From Spizellomyces punctatus DAOM BR117 (lineage: Eukaryota; Chytridiomycota; Chytridiomycetes; Spizellomycetales; Spizellomycetaceae): DNA of 64,000 nt. Positions 36,945-50,195 of the stretch are shown in pieces. The DNA is taken from contig NW_015971547.1 of NCBI RefSeq assembly GCF_000182565.1, forward strand, positions 618,258 through 682,257, in the 5' to 3' direction. The notes beneath the pieces were generated by a model. That model saw nothing but the letters and a program-made list of their open reading frames with translations. It did not search any database and had not been told where the DNA came from. Position 1 is the first letter of the stretch. Each line of letters opens with the position of its first letter. The translations under genes and the position numbers were made by a program.

Positions 36945-39900
36945 CTACTTCCGTTTTTTTGCGCTTCCCTTGCTATCGTCTCTCCCTTTTCTCTTCTTTT
37001 CGTCTTTCTCCTCCTCCACCTCCGCGGTCTCTTTCGATATGAGACTAACTAGAGTATTGCATCGCCGTTGAATTTCTTGCGCTGTGCGGGACTTGATGAA
37101 CCAATCAAATCGGAATAGGGGTGACCGTTTCACCTCGTCCAAGATTTTATCGTAGACATCATCTGAACCATAGCCGAAGCGTTCCAACATGACGAGCTAG
37201 GAAAGATTTTAATCATGATTTGCGGGGTCCACTCAAGGCAGATAACGTCTTCCACCATGAACCTTACCAAAAAGCGGTCTTCCTCCTCTGTGAAGTTTTT
37301 GCCCTTGCTTTGCAAATACTGTATCTTCAGTTGCTGCAAGGGGGCACGGTGCTGCCTAACCTTTGCCGTCAAGGCATCCTGAATTTCCTGAGTCCTTTTC
37401 AATTTGGCTTCACCTTTTTCTATGTTCGCAATGATCTTCTCATAATCTGGATCATGGAATGAGTATTGTACGTCCATCCCGCCAAGAAGTACACTTGCTT
37501 CTGATGTGCACGTACCGGCAATTTCTCTGAAGCGCTTCCAGAACACAGCCGCGTACTGTTTCACCTCGGATGCGGTTTTCCCCTCCACTTCTTGCGCAAT
37601 TGCCTCAAGATCATGTCTGAAAGATATTGACCTAGTTAGCGTAATTCATAGCCGGGTATACCTGAAGACCATGTCACCTTCCGTTCTTCTCGTTAGCCTT
37701 GCAAAATGCGATGAAGTCTCGCTTCGACCAATCGCCAAATCCCTGACCGCGACAGAAGCCATGTCAACGTCCGCAGAAGAAATTCTACGACAAATAGAAA
37801 TTGCGTACTTTGGTCAACAGTTTCTCCTTTTCAGCAATTTCAGCTTCGGAGAGCGGCTCAGCTAGAGGGATAAGAGGGAATGTCAAATTCATAAAACCGC
37901 GCGGCTGACAGATTATTGCACCAAGTATTACCTTGATCAACCTTGGCTTGCTCTTCCTTCATTTTCTCCGCTGTATCTTCTTCATTTTCACCTTCTACAT
38001 CCTCGGGCCTCACTTTATACCCAATCTCTTTCTGTTGGGGGGATAAGCACGGTAGGACAACGGTATAAGACAGCCTATGCCTGAACCTACGCGGAAAGCG
38101 AGGATTTCTCTTTCTTGCAAATCCTTCAGACGCGCCGGATAGAACTGGAAATCTTGGCTGCGGCATTTGGTTATTCTCCTTATTCTATCAAATAGCTCTG
38201 CACACTGCGCTTCCTTACATGTTTGCAATTCTTGGTGGCTTGGGAGCCTTCTCCTTTGCAGTTCGGCCTCCTGTTTGTAGCATAACCTTGTAATACTCCT
38301 GCTCGGAATACGATGCCAAAACTAGGAAAGAGTTTCCAGCTCACAACATGGCTAGAGCCGTTGATAAGGATAATCATGCTTACGGTTCTTTCGCTCGCGC
38401 TTAGCGGGTCCAATCCATCCAAAGCTACCGCCTTCCTTTTTCTGATAGACGGTCACAATTAACCTTTCCGACACGAGCCAGTTGTATTCTTCTGCTACTC
38501 ACTCGGAAGTCTGCACCTTCCCATTCGTAGACACTCCCGCCACCCGCTAAGCTGAATTTTTGCAGATCATCAAGACCCATGTTGGCATATTTTGAGTCCA
38601 GCTCTGCAGTCTTCTGTTCGGATCGCTTGAGAACCTCTTCAATATTATCTCCTGTAATCGTACTTGAATCCGCCCGAGTTAGTGACTCAGTCTCCCAAGT
38701 TCCTCAGATCGTTGACAAATACCTGTCCGTCGACTTGAAAATATCCTGTGCTCCATGTTGAATCATCGAGACAAGGTCATCCTTGGATGCCGCTACAGTA
38801 CAAATGTCAATGAGCTGATGCCTCTACAGCAATTGCTGGCTTCCGTTATACCTTTACTATTTTGCACGGATCTGCCTTGTTGAATGACGAGCTGGTCAAG
38901 ACGAAGCTTTTGTGTTGCACGATCGATGACTTTTTCTTCAACTGCATTCTGGAGAGTCACCAGGATGAGTCTGCCACATGTGTGTCGGACTTTCATAGCA
39001 CAACTCCCAAGCCTGTCCTACCTCGGTGATAAATCGGAAAACAACGACTTGCTTTTTCTGCCCGATACGATGTGCGCGATCCTCAGCTTGAAGGTCAACT
39101 TGCGGATTCCAGTCGCTATCGTACATGATGACAGTGTCCGCGGTAGCCAAGTTGATGCCGAGACCGCCCGCCCGTGTAGTCAATAAGAATATAAATTTGG
39201 AACTGTCGGGTTTGTTGTATTCATCGATACTGGCAACCCGATCCTCATGCGGAGTCTGTCCATCTATTCGGCAGTATTGATATCCACGAAAGATGCAATA
39301 ATCCTCCAGAATATCTAGCATTCTGCTCATCTGACTAAACAAGAGCACGCGCGACCCTTGAGCTTTTGAGCGCTCCAACAGCTTGTCTAAAACTACCATC
39401 TTTCCTGCATTTTCAATGATATGCTCGTCAGTTGTATAAGGTGGTCCTGGCTCTGCACCATCGAAGAGGTACGGATGGTTACAACATTTACGCAGTTGCA
39501 TCACAATGTTTTGCAACCTTGTAAGCCGAGTTTTACTCTGCTTGTCGCCGAGAGCATCATTTACTGCGTCAATGTCCTTTTCAAGCAGGTTCCGATACCA
39601 TCTTCGCTGCATCGCGCTCATCCCAACATAGATATTGACCCTCTTTTTTGGTAAGAGCGATTTCTCAACATCTGCTTTGATACGCCTGAGTAAAAACGGT
39701 CGGAGGACCTTGTGGAGCTGGGAGACGACCTTATCCTGGTCTCCTCCTTGAGACTCAAACCATCGGTCAAAATCTTCTGACGAACTGAAAATGTCTGGAA
39801 GAAGGAAATTCAAGAGTGCCCATAGCTCGTGCAAGTTGTTCTGGAGAGGGGTTCCCGTTAACAACAGGCGATTACGACACTGAAACTCTCGCACGATTTG

Positions 39901-40818
39901 AGACAGGGCCGAGTTTTCATTCTTGATTCTATGTGCCTCGTCAATGACAATGTACTGCCAAGACAATTTCCGGAAATGTGCCTTCTCCAAGAGGCACATC
40001 TCGTAAGATGTCACGCAAACTTCAAAGTCTTGGGCTAGCAACTTGTCTTGCACTACTGCTTGTCGTTCCGGCTTACTCCCATGGAACATAAAAACATCTA
40101 ATGAGGGCACCCATCGCTTGAATTCGTTCACCCAGTTGTGTAAAGTAGACTTTGGAACTATAACCAGATGAGGTCCATCGATCGACTGGAAATGCTTAAG
40201 GTAACCCAAAAATGATATGGATTGAAGCGTTTTCCCAAGACCCATCTCATCTGCAAGAATTCCGTTGATTCCATTTTCAAAGAGTGAGATCAACCAGTTC
40301 AAGCCTTGAACCTGGTAGTCTCTCATTGGAGCGTGCTTGACATACGGTGGAGATTCATCGAAGACAAACGGAGCTGGCTCCTCCTCCTGCTCGTCCTTTA
40401 AAAGTTCTTCATCTTCTTCCTTCTCAGTTTTGCGATGACGTCGTGATCCGATCTTGGAGCTTTTCTTTGCCTTCTCAGCGTCCGCTGCTTCCTCCAACGC
40501 CGTGACATCCATACCTTTCATCTTATTTATGTTGATGAAATGTGCGAAAAGCTCTGTCTGACCCATAAGATAGGCATATCGCTTTTGCTGGTCCTTTGCT
40601 TTCTTTCGCTGCAGTTCCTCAGAATCTCTGGCAAACCCTGCCTTTCGTTTGGCATTCAAGGCGCGGTCGACCGGGCGTTTTACATGTCTAGCCTCTTGTG
40701 TGCTCTTCTCACTTTCCGTCTGCAGGTCATCGTCGACATCCATACCGTCGCTAACGGTCCCATTATTCTCCTCTGCGCTTACAGCCTCCGCTTGTTCAGG
40801 ATTGTCTATCGATGACAT
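36945..40818 (-). CDS. ISWI: ISWI-family chromatin-remodelling ATPase
   Basis: The first exon runs from the ATG at 40818 to about 39031. It has an acidic N-terminus, a basic AutoN-like helix ([28 protein letters not shown]), and the two RecA lobes: [10 protein letters not shown] (Walker A), [13 protein letters not shown] (DEAH box), [29 protein letters not shown] and EDRAHRIGQ. After an intron [19 protein letters not shown] follows, the ISWI brace. Then come HAND and SANT regions, and a SLIDE domain ([14 protein letters not shown] ... [25 protein letters not shown]) before a lysine-rich end. ISWI slides and spaces nucleosomes using ATP. The SLIDE domain separates it from SNF2 and CHD proteins. 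Introns cut the C-terminal half into several exons. I cannot tell whether it answers to ISW1 or ISW2. Confidence 0.93.
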
Positions 40819-41108
40819 GGCTGCAGTTTCGACATTGGAGATCAGCGAGGTTCTGCTTCTAAGAAGTCACGTGAGGTCCACTCTATCCCGAGTGATATGT
40901 CCGACTTCGAATCAAGCTCAAAATCCGCGCAGGAAAAAGAACTCTAAAAAAGTTACAGCGGCTGCAAATACATAGTAGAAAGAAGGATGTATTCTAATGA
41001 CAAAGTGTCAATGTAAACAGTTTAATTGGCGAATTCATCATATAAAAAGTACGAAGGATGATCGCCAGTAAAGTCCTCCCTCAGCAGCATATATTCTATC
41101 ACAAAAAT

Positions 41109-42562
41109 CTAGTGTCCAGGTTCAACGAGTTCCGTGTTGGTATAGACGACGGGACTCTTCTTGAATCCATTGAACTGGGACGCAGCGCACATGGTGTATG
41201 CGCCCATATTGTCGAAATGCAGCCAGTCGCCGACCTGCATCTCAGGAAGGGAAAAGCCCTTGCCAATACAATCGATGGAGTCACAAGTGGGGCCCCACAC
41301 GCTACAAGGGAATTCGGCCTCTTGAATCGCGTGCTTGTACATAAAAGCACCCGAACGCGCGAGTACATTCGGAGTAACCACAGCATGATCAAAAGTGATG
41401 CAGTTGAAGCTTCCGTACATTCCATCATTGATGTAGTACATGTAAGAAGGATGATCATCGCGGGTGGCAACGGCGCTCGCCTCACTCTCGTCGATAGCAC
41501 TGCTTTTCCGATCCCGGGGAACCACGCGGCGCGCAATGACATTGACCGCCAAGGTGAAAGCCGAAGAAACATAGTAGCGACCCGGCTCCGCGATAACGCG
41601 TACCTCGGGACCAAAATGTTGGTCAATGGCCGGTCCGAGCACAGCCGCAATCTGCTGAAAGCTGACACCGGGAGCGTTGTTGCCAGGGAAGCCACCTCCA
41701 ACATCGAGAAGGTGGAAGTCGTAACCCCACGCTTTTCCCTCATCGAAAGCCTTGCGAGCGAGCATAACAGCTTCGCCAAAAGCACTAGCATCAAAGCATC
41801 CACTTCCAACGTGGAAACTGATGCCGATGACATCCATGTCGAGCTCACGAGCTGCTTTGAGAAGATGGGGCACAGCTGCCATGGGCGCTCCAAACTTAAC
41901 GCCAAGTTTGCAGATCGATCTCGAGTCATCCGTCAGGATACGAAGAATCATCTGGGCGTTTGGGTGAATAGCCTTCACCTTCCGTAGTTCGTCAGCATTA
42001 TCGAAAGTCATCATCCTGACTCCAGTAGCAGCGGCAAAGCGAATGTGGGACGCTTGCTTGCAAGGGTTGGCGTATATAATCTTGGAGGGGTGCACGCCCT
42101 GGTCCAACGCCATCTGGATCTCACCCTTGCTCGCACAATCAAAGCCGGTTCCGAGTGAAGTAAGGGTCTTCAATACCATGGTATCGGGGTTACACTTCAC
42201 GGCTGTCAATGTAGAGAGAACTAGTGAGCGAGGTACAATACGGCACATCGCAATGATGCAGAATGCCTACCATAAAAGGGCTCGACACGAGGAAGGAGCT
42301 GCTTCCACTGTGCATGCTGGCGGGCTACTTCTCCAAGATCACCAACGAAAAAAGAGTCTTGCGCTTCGGGATTCGTCACATCGTAGTCAACTGTGCGGCT
42401 ACGCAAAATTGATCCAACGGACCGCGAACTCACGTTCGCGGGCTCCGCCGTGGCCATCCCAGAGGACAAGCCATGGTGGAGCTTTGTAAGAGACTGCTTA
42501 CGCGAGAGAGCACCGAAAAATTCAGTATCGGGGTTGATGAAAGGTACGATAACCTCCTTCAT
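41109..42562 (-). CDS. SPE1: ornithine decarboxylase
   Basis: Two exons (42562..42271 and 42202..41109) give 461 residues. The junction falls just before VKCNPD, where the Lys forms the Schiff base with pyridoxal phosphate. Further hallmarks are ISFHVGSGC (stacking His), DVGGGFPG (phosphate loop), EPGRYYVSSA, and WGPTCDSID with the catalytic Cys that acts across the dimer interface. It converts ornithine to putrescine, the first step of polyamine synthesis, in the cytosol. Length matches fungal ODC. ODC is normally controlled by antizyme and by polyamine-dependent mechanisms; no antizyme gene is seen here. The 5' flank is long and sequence-poor. Identification is firm. Confidence 0.97.
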
Positions 42563-44101
42563 CGGACCGGACGTAATAAAAGCGCGACGCGTTGGAAGAG
42601 AGGAGGAAAGGACGGTGAGAGGGCACGGGCCCGGATTAGCGAGTGACTAGTGAAGTAAAGTTTGGAAAAATGGAGTTTCAGGCGCCTTCTGCACCTGCCC
42701 AAGGGGGTTCTAAAGAAAACGCCGAGAGTTGGTTGGTCTGCACGAAATACTCAAGAAACATATTGAACAAAAACAAACCTGGAAGAATCCCCGGAAGGAG
42801 ACGAATGTTAAGTCGACTTGGGAAGTACGTGGTTGCAGGTGCACTTCTGGGGTAACCCGAAGTGCAAAGTTACAAGATGAGGGCGAATACCCTGATGATT
42901 TGAGACCGAAGAGCACAAAGCCTTCGGCTTAACCGTTAAAAGATTGCGCGAAACAAGAAGCGAGTGGAAGAATCCGTTTTGTTTGAACGGAATCCTAAAA
43001 AGTAGGCAAAAGATGTTGGGTAGAAAATGTTGGGGGGACTACAGTTGGGGGGGCCCCTTTTATAGTCGAGGTTAAGCACGAACGAAGTGTGAAAAAAAGA
43101 CGCGCCGATTGATTCCATAATGCATTTTGGCCAGTTTGCGAATCCCGTTTGTTTTCTTGGGGACAATACGAAAACAAAGACGCTTTTCGCCAAGATCCCC
43201 CCCAAAAATAAAAAACCTCGCCTTGGCCTCTCCCCAAAAATAAACCTCCGCCTTGGCGAATGGTTACTTTTTTTTATGGTTGGGGGGGGGGCTCTTGTTG
43301 TGGTATATCGGGGCTGATGATGGATGAAAGACATCCCAACCAGCCAATGACGACGCTAGTCCAGAACAATCGCTGGAAGCATTTATGGCTGTTCTTTGTG
43401 ATGATTTGGTTATTCCCCCCCCCCCCCCCAAAAAAAAAAAAAAGAATCAGAACAAAACGATCCAACGTTCCAAACTGCGGGAATCGACCAAGGGTAGTTC
43501 AACTGCCTTTCAGTCTCAAGACTCGTTGAATTTGGTAACATTTGCAGATCTGACGTCGACTTTTCTTCCCGTCATGGTTCAGTATCTCGCACAATATTTT
43601 GAATGAAGTATATAAAAGCTAATTGTGGCATATGTCATCTTCGTGTGCCGCTGCACCGCTCTTCAATGGCGACTTTTTCTGGTCCGTTTTGTAAACATGA
43701 CATCCAGAATCCAGTGGATACTGGACATAATGCTCAACAACTCTACAACCGTAGCGGTTGTAGGGAAGGTTGCTCCCAAAAACTTCCTCTGATGATTCGC
43801 TTAGGCACACATTGCGAGATATCTACGAAAATCACTGGCACACTCTGGCAAAAAGAGGCTCGCAATGTTGCCCCTTTAAGGCCAGCAGAGGCAGCGATAA
43901 CAAAAGGCGTCCATGTTTTGACAGCCACACTAATGCAAACCTGTCTCCGCACACCCGGCACCGACTATGACGTCAACAGCTACAGGCTCATCAGTGGTTT
44001 GAGTTCTGAGCAAGTCGATCAATGACCGACAAGTATTAATTAGTGTACTATTTAACAACGATCATTGATGAACTACGGCCAATATATCAATTCCCAGTAA
44101 A
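42563..44101. other. long intergenic stretch with homopolymer tracts and local duplication
   Basis: About 1.5 kb upstream of SPE1 and downstream of RIC1. It includes a near-direct duplication at about 43195-43260 (ccccaaaaataaa followed by cctcgccttgg or cctccgccttgg), a C15/A14 tract, and several short G or T runs. A possible small exon on the plus strand at 43770-43970 reads SLRHTLRDIYENHWHTLAKRGSQCCPFK, which looks protein-like. I could not join it to a convincing start or to neighbours, so I do not call a gene. The rest should hold the SPE1 promoter and RIC1 3' flank. Confidence 0.4.
43415..43443. repeat. C15/A14 homopolymer junction
   Basis: Fifteen C residues are followed directly by fourteen A residues. 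Lengths of such runs are error-prone in sequencing, so the exact count is uncertain. Confidence 0.85.
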
Positions 44102-47100
44102 CTAATCAGTGACCGCTTGGGACTCTGTTTCCTCCTCGCCAACATTGTCTTCCATTGCTTTCAACAATTGACGATAACCGCGGCTATGCGTGAAGACGTC
44201 AAGCACTTCAGCGCTGCAATTCAAAAATCAACACGTCAAGGCTGGGGCAACACTCACCAATTGGTGCCTAACATGAGAGCCCTCCAAGTTCCAAGTAGAG
44301 TGCGTCCTTCTTCGTCCTTCAAAAGATCACGTAAAATGTTCAAGTCCATGAGCATGCTGGCGAGCAGAATCGCCCACTGTCTACAACCGGATTTCAGGGT
44401 GGCTTGGAGTAATACCCTGGTTATAAAACCGTGTTGTGAGTCGGGTACCAGATTGACAGCCGACATAGTCAGTTACATACCAAATTTCAGAGACTTCGGG
44501 TTTTGAAAGTCCACCTGGATGAATGCCCGACATTCCGCTCTTCGTGGGAGAGAAAGTCGTCTTAGCTCTCCTGCGCAGCATCTGTGTTGAGGCGCTCAGA
44601 GCCGGATCGCTGTCGTCCCGCGACTGTAAACGTCCGGCTTCAGTAGCACCCCCGTCAAGTGCTCGTGCAAATGTGCCATCCGCGTAGGCATACGTTTTCC
44701 GACGAATAGTAGTCTGCGGATCGGAACTGGCTTTGACGATTGCCTGAATCTGTTTCATGTCATCTATCGATAAACGAAATACTTATGAGGATTGCTACCG
44801 AACATCTCAGGCTACTTGATCAACCTACTTGGCCAAGGCCATTGAAATTGCTCATGTATTGAAGCAAAAGCCATTGGCATATCGTCTATCAAAGCAGCTC
44901 GATTCCTAATGAGCAATGGCACTCTGGTAAGCAACTGCCCGCAAAGCAACATTATCTCAACAAGGAGTCCACGTACCGTTCCTTTTCCAACCATACCTCC
45001 ATCGAGAAATCTAGGGCTACGGCAAATCGACCGAAGGCTCTCAGTCGATACTTCCTCAACAGTTGCCGCGCGTGCTTGCTAATAAGGATCTCCAGATAGA
45101 ACTAGCAAGCATTGCGTCAGCAGACAGTAATTCACACGAGATACAAATAACCTACGGAGTCGCTCATTCTCGCTTCATCTGTGGCGCTATGTAAGACGCC
45201 TCGAAAGATAAGCGTCCTAGGTCGAGGTAGCTGGTATAAACAAGTCCTTACTTGGATTTTTGCGTTTGATCGGTAGTCTTTGACTGGCTGTTATCGAAAG
45301 CCGCAAAATTGCTATTTGATCGAATAATATCTCGATAAATCTCTCCTTCCGCTCCTAATTATTATTACCACAGCATTATTAACGGCCGCTATGTCGACGA
45401 GACGCTAAATATCTATACCGTCGATGGACGTTAAAAATCGCACAAGCTCCTTGCCCGTCTGCCAAGAATGATATTAAGCAACAGTGATGGCAAAAGACAA
45501 CCCACTACAGTCTCGTCGCACCTCAAAGTCCTCTAATTCAAACGCTCGCTCTAACAGGTCCACTGCCAGCTAACGGAAGCCCGTTTCCAGCGGGTTAGCA
45601 TATCTCACATTTCAATGAACTACGTAGAGGAGTCCAATTGAATAGAGTACCTTCCCACTGACTGTCGCGGGTTCCAAAGTTTGGATTATGATTAAATAAG
45701 ATGTCGCCGTTTTCAGAAAACCGTTCTCAAGAGATTTCTATTCGAATCCGCATATATCATTAGCAAGTCGTTTAGCATGCACTTCACTTCTCGTTGCAAC
45801 CTTAAATAGTTCCTTAGGGTCCCCTGCAATCGAAAAAAAATACTCCCATAGTGCAACTTCCGTCTTCCGTGCGCACTGGACAATTATATCCAAGTAATCA
45901 GGAAAATGCTCCAAGAAACGAATCACGCGAGGTAGAATGGCATCTAGAACAACAGTTGAGCAAAGCAATCCAATGAGAGGGAATTTGGCTGGCGATTGAA
46001 CCAATGTTACCTGGAGAAAAGCCAGCATATGTTTCGGCTTCAATTTCCAAGACTTGATGCAAAAGTACCTCCAACGCGTGATCAAAATACGCCAAGTGTC
46101 GATAATAGTCCGCAAATGTGATTGCCTCTTTTTCTGACCTTTACACAGCAGAATGACGATATCAGGAATGGGGCGAGTATTTAAATTGAGAGGTGGATGT
46201 GAAACTCACCCTTGGCTCAGCATGTAGCGGATCATTGTGTGCAAAAATAGATGCGTCTACAACGACAGTCAGACCCAAGTAAGGAGCAGGTGTTCACGTG
46301 TGAAAACTCACCCTAAGGTCAAGCCTGTATAGAGTGCAATTCATCGCTGTTCTTACTGTCATGCGCTGATTGACACCGGCTATTATTCCCCGGTGCATCA
46401 TTATGGCTACCCGCTGCATGTAAGTGAAAAGAGCCAGCACATCATGCAAAACACTCAGTGTCGCTTACTGAGGGGGTAAAAGTCCACATGGAGTTGTAGG
46501 GATTCGGTGAGGTTTTCTTTCGGCACCAGGGCGGATGTTTCATCACTCGTGAGATTTAGGTTAACCCAGATCTGGCGGAATGGCCACATCAGCTTTTAGC
46601 ATTCTATCGCACAATACATGAACGAAATCGTAGGACCTTGAAACCGGAGGCATCATATGCCCAGAGGGAATTCACCAAGTCACCAACGCGATCTTGATGC
46701 CTGGACACCCAGAAGAACTCGATCTTGTCTGAGAGCCCAATCATTTCCCATCCACCATCCCACTAGGACCAAATACGTAAGCCAAAATGCATTAGATGGT
46801 ATATAGTTCATTAGCTCACCAATTCGCGCAGAATGCTGAGCTCTCCGCAGCTCAAAATGACCACCGGTGCATGTATGATATCCTCAACCGTCCCTTCACC
46901 TAGCGCAATATTGAGGGATTCGCAATCAATGAATACATGGGATCAACTTACCAGCCGGTGAATACCACGAAATGCTTTGGACTGAGGACGGATTCATTAT
47001 AACTCCTTCCAGGGATATTTGCTGTTGAAGGGCCAACCTTACACGTTCAGCTGTGGAAAATACCGAACGAAGAGCGATTAGACCGGACTATATCGATCCA

Positions 47101-50033
47101 GTTAGATTCCACGACCCCTCAAATAGTGCCGTACATTCTGTTGTGATTGAGTAAAATCGCATCACATTATCGGCAGCATATATAAGCAAATTCGCATCTA
47201 GACAGTTCATGGCTACAATGCACCGCGGCAACCGCTCAGTGTGGAGTGCAAGTGTAGAGGACAAGTTGGTTTCACGGGAGAAGAAGCGCAGCTGTTCCAG
47301 CATTCAGTAGCGGCTCAAGAATAAACGGCCACCGCACCGTACCTCATGATTCTGCGTGTCAAGATCTTGACATGCTACAATGAGAATATCTCGATACCAG
47401 AGCATTCCCCCGGTGACCGTGAAACTTTGCTCCTGAAAAACAAGTCCGCATTTTATTAATATTCGTAATTAGCAATTGAAAAATAATTAAAAGCACCTGC
47501 TGCTCATTTCCAAACAGCTTCCATCGATTGGAAACCGCGCTGTAATGTGCCAAACCTTTGGTTCCTGCGATGGCCACGTAGTGTCCAGTAGAGTTGATTG
47601 ATGTATGCTAGAACGGCTACAGGTGTCAAGTGTGCATCTCTGCAATACTATCATTATCAATAGATCCATCACACCTTAATTGGCCAATTTTGAGTGATAT
47701 ACATTGTCGGTATCTTACCGCAAGATCGGAAGAGCGGTTAAGTCAAATGAATGTGGTTAAGGATCATCAACGTACGAACCTGTATTGTGTCCCACTGCGG
47801 CATATCCAGATTCATAACATCAAAGTCCCAGTAATTGCCCTCGTATAGCAGAAGTTTATCATCCTGGACAAGGATTATACATCGACTGTTGTCCTATATA
47901 ACGAAAACAGTTCAGTCACAGTAAAGTGTAGAGGAAGACCAAGATGCCATATCACCTGAATATTGGAACAAGCGAGGGCAGACTTTGCAAACTGCAAGAC
48001 CGATATCTCTGTGATGGGATCTTCAAAAGGAAGGTGGGTTATGTTTGCTGGTGTGTGCAGACCTCAGCAAAAAGCACCCGTACCATGGCTGAAGATCTCA
48101 ACAGGAAGAACATGGAGCTCATAGCTTCCGATCCCCCAAAACTGGAAAGAGTATGTCTTCAGTTCACAGTCCAATCCAATGGTTCGCGCATCCATACCAG
48201 ATCTCTAACGCCTGAGAAATACTGCTCCATTGATGCATCACTACTATCCTCTCTAGAGGGACCCCGAATAACATCAAAACCCATTTTTAACCGACATGTC
48301 TGGCACACCACTTACACTTGCTGAGCAAGAACATCCTCTGAGACCGTGCACATCAACAGGTGTCCAAAGGTACTCCACACTGACAAGCCACCAATGATCC
48401 ACCCAACTGCTAATGCATAACCATCTCGTGACCAGTGCAATGCACTCACTGCACCCAATTGAACTGATCCGTAACCTATCAGGGCGTCACATCAGTATCC
48501 ACAGCTTGGACCTTTCCATGTCCTTGCGAGCCTCTTGGGATTTCTGTAAATCCCTTTAGAGTCACTTACCGCCTCCAGCCGATTCTACAGTGCATTTATG
48601 GGAAAAGCGTAGCTCGGATCGGTCTTCCGTCAGAGAAAAGACATGCACTTCACCACTGCATGGCATTAAGACAGTTCGTTATCTTTCAGTTTATTATTCT
48701 GCCTGCCCATCTATAGCTTACGTGGTTGTTCCAACTGCAACCAGATGGAACAGAGAGTTGATCGCAACGTATGTAGACCTTGCATCATTTTCTTCTCCAC
48801 CGTAGAAGCGTAGGCCGGACCAAGTTGACATTACACCTTTACTTCCCTTAGAAACAAGGCATTAGAATTCACTGTAAGGTATCATTCTGGCGTTGTGTCT
48901 CACGTACAGGTGTGTTGCGGACACCTTTTCCCCGCTGAGCCAAGTACGCGTTGCCCGTTACTGTTACCCATGCAAAGAGATCCATTGATGCATTGGCTAC
49001 TATTTGCGCCAAACCTATATAGATGAAAAGTCGACAAAATATTCCTCGAGTTAATTACAGGTTGCATCTGGAAATACGCCAATCTTACCGTCTCCTCCAT
49101 CTTCATAGAAGTCCAAGTCCAGTAATGAAACAGTTCCCGCCAGATTCACTTCGCCATTCCACGAGAGAGAAAGTAAGGAGGGCGATCGTTGAGTACAGAG
49201 GATCAGCTCGTTTTTCAACCCTATCCCACTGAAATATCCAACCAACGGCAAGATCCATTTAATTCTCGGGTATCTTCAATAGACTAGCCATTGAACATCT
49301 ACCGGCAACTGTAATATCTCGTACCATTGAACTCCGGTATCAATATCTAATGCCATTTTGAAGCGTAGCGCTTTGCTTGGAATTCCGCGTCCCTCCCCCG
49401 GGCCGGTGAGATAATGGTGTGGCACAGAGAACTGGAACTCGTACAATTTGCTATTGATACCGTGGACGTCGTAGAAATGCAAGAATCCTTTATTTGTCTG
49501 AGGTTCGCATGTAATGTAACAAGTATAATCCAGATGATATATTACTAGGCAAGTCCCAAGTTCACGTCTACCAACAAGCTCAATCTCAAAAATGCGTACC
49601 ACGACAACAAGCGCCGTCCCGTCTGGCTTCCAAATCAAGTCCACATTCTCGCCATCTTCTAGAACCGTAGCGTCCGAGCGTTTCACCAGCGAGAGAAGTA
49701 CGGCGGGCTGCAGATAAGATATGTCAATGGGCCGAACAAAGTATCATAAAGATAGTGGGTCGTAGAATCCAATATCCGCCGTGGCAAACGCGCTCTTTTG
49801 CCACCCGTGCTCGACCTTCAAGGATAAATAGTGCTTATTGCAGAACATACTCTAGTGGACCACAAGTAAATTGTATCGCGGGAAATAGCAGCGAAAAGCC
49901 CGGTGTCATGGCAGGCTTTCAGGCAAACTAGTGACTGGGTGCGAGAAGGGTGATCACTGGGTTCACTGGCACTTTCATCGTAGCTGGTAGATGGAATGCT
50001 AAGGATCTTCGCGCCGGAGGTTGCGAAGAACAT
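44102..50033 (-). CDS. RIC1: RIC1, subunit of the Ric1-Rgp1 Rab6/Ypt6 exchange factor
   Basis: The first exon begins at 50033 with [15 protein letters not shown] and runs to [14 protein letters not shown], the start of the WD-type N-terminal half. Further exons carry [19 protein letters not shown], then [13 protein letters not shown] (about 49500-49460). The C-terminal RIC1 domain is visible at [34 protein letters not shown] (about 45930-45800), [16 protein letters not shown], and [14 protein letters not shown]. The last exon ends ...[11 protein letters not shown] with a stop at 44102. Coding sequence is broken into many short exons, so long ORFs are rare over 6 kb; I did not resolve all borders and frame integrity in the middle is unverified. 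With Rgp1 it activates the Golgi GTPase Ypt6/Rab6 for retrograde transport (family knowledge). Confidence 0.85.
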
Positions 50034-50195
50034 TGGAGAGATCTCGTTGCACTGTCCATTAGGGAAAACGATAAGACGTGGGACCCAAATGTGGACAAAT
50101 TACGCTTACGAAATACACATGACATCTGCAAACGAAGTAGAGCAATATTCATGCGATGAATCGCGTCTTTCATTGTACTATCTACATGATATAGA

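Noticed and set aside
41058-41987. A 309-codon open frame on the plus strand opposite SPE1
   Set aside because: It lies exactly antisense to the well-conserved ODC exon and has no recognisable sequence; codon bias of the real gene explains it.
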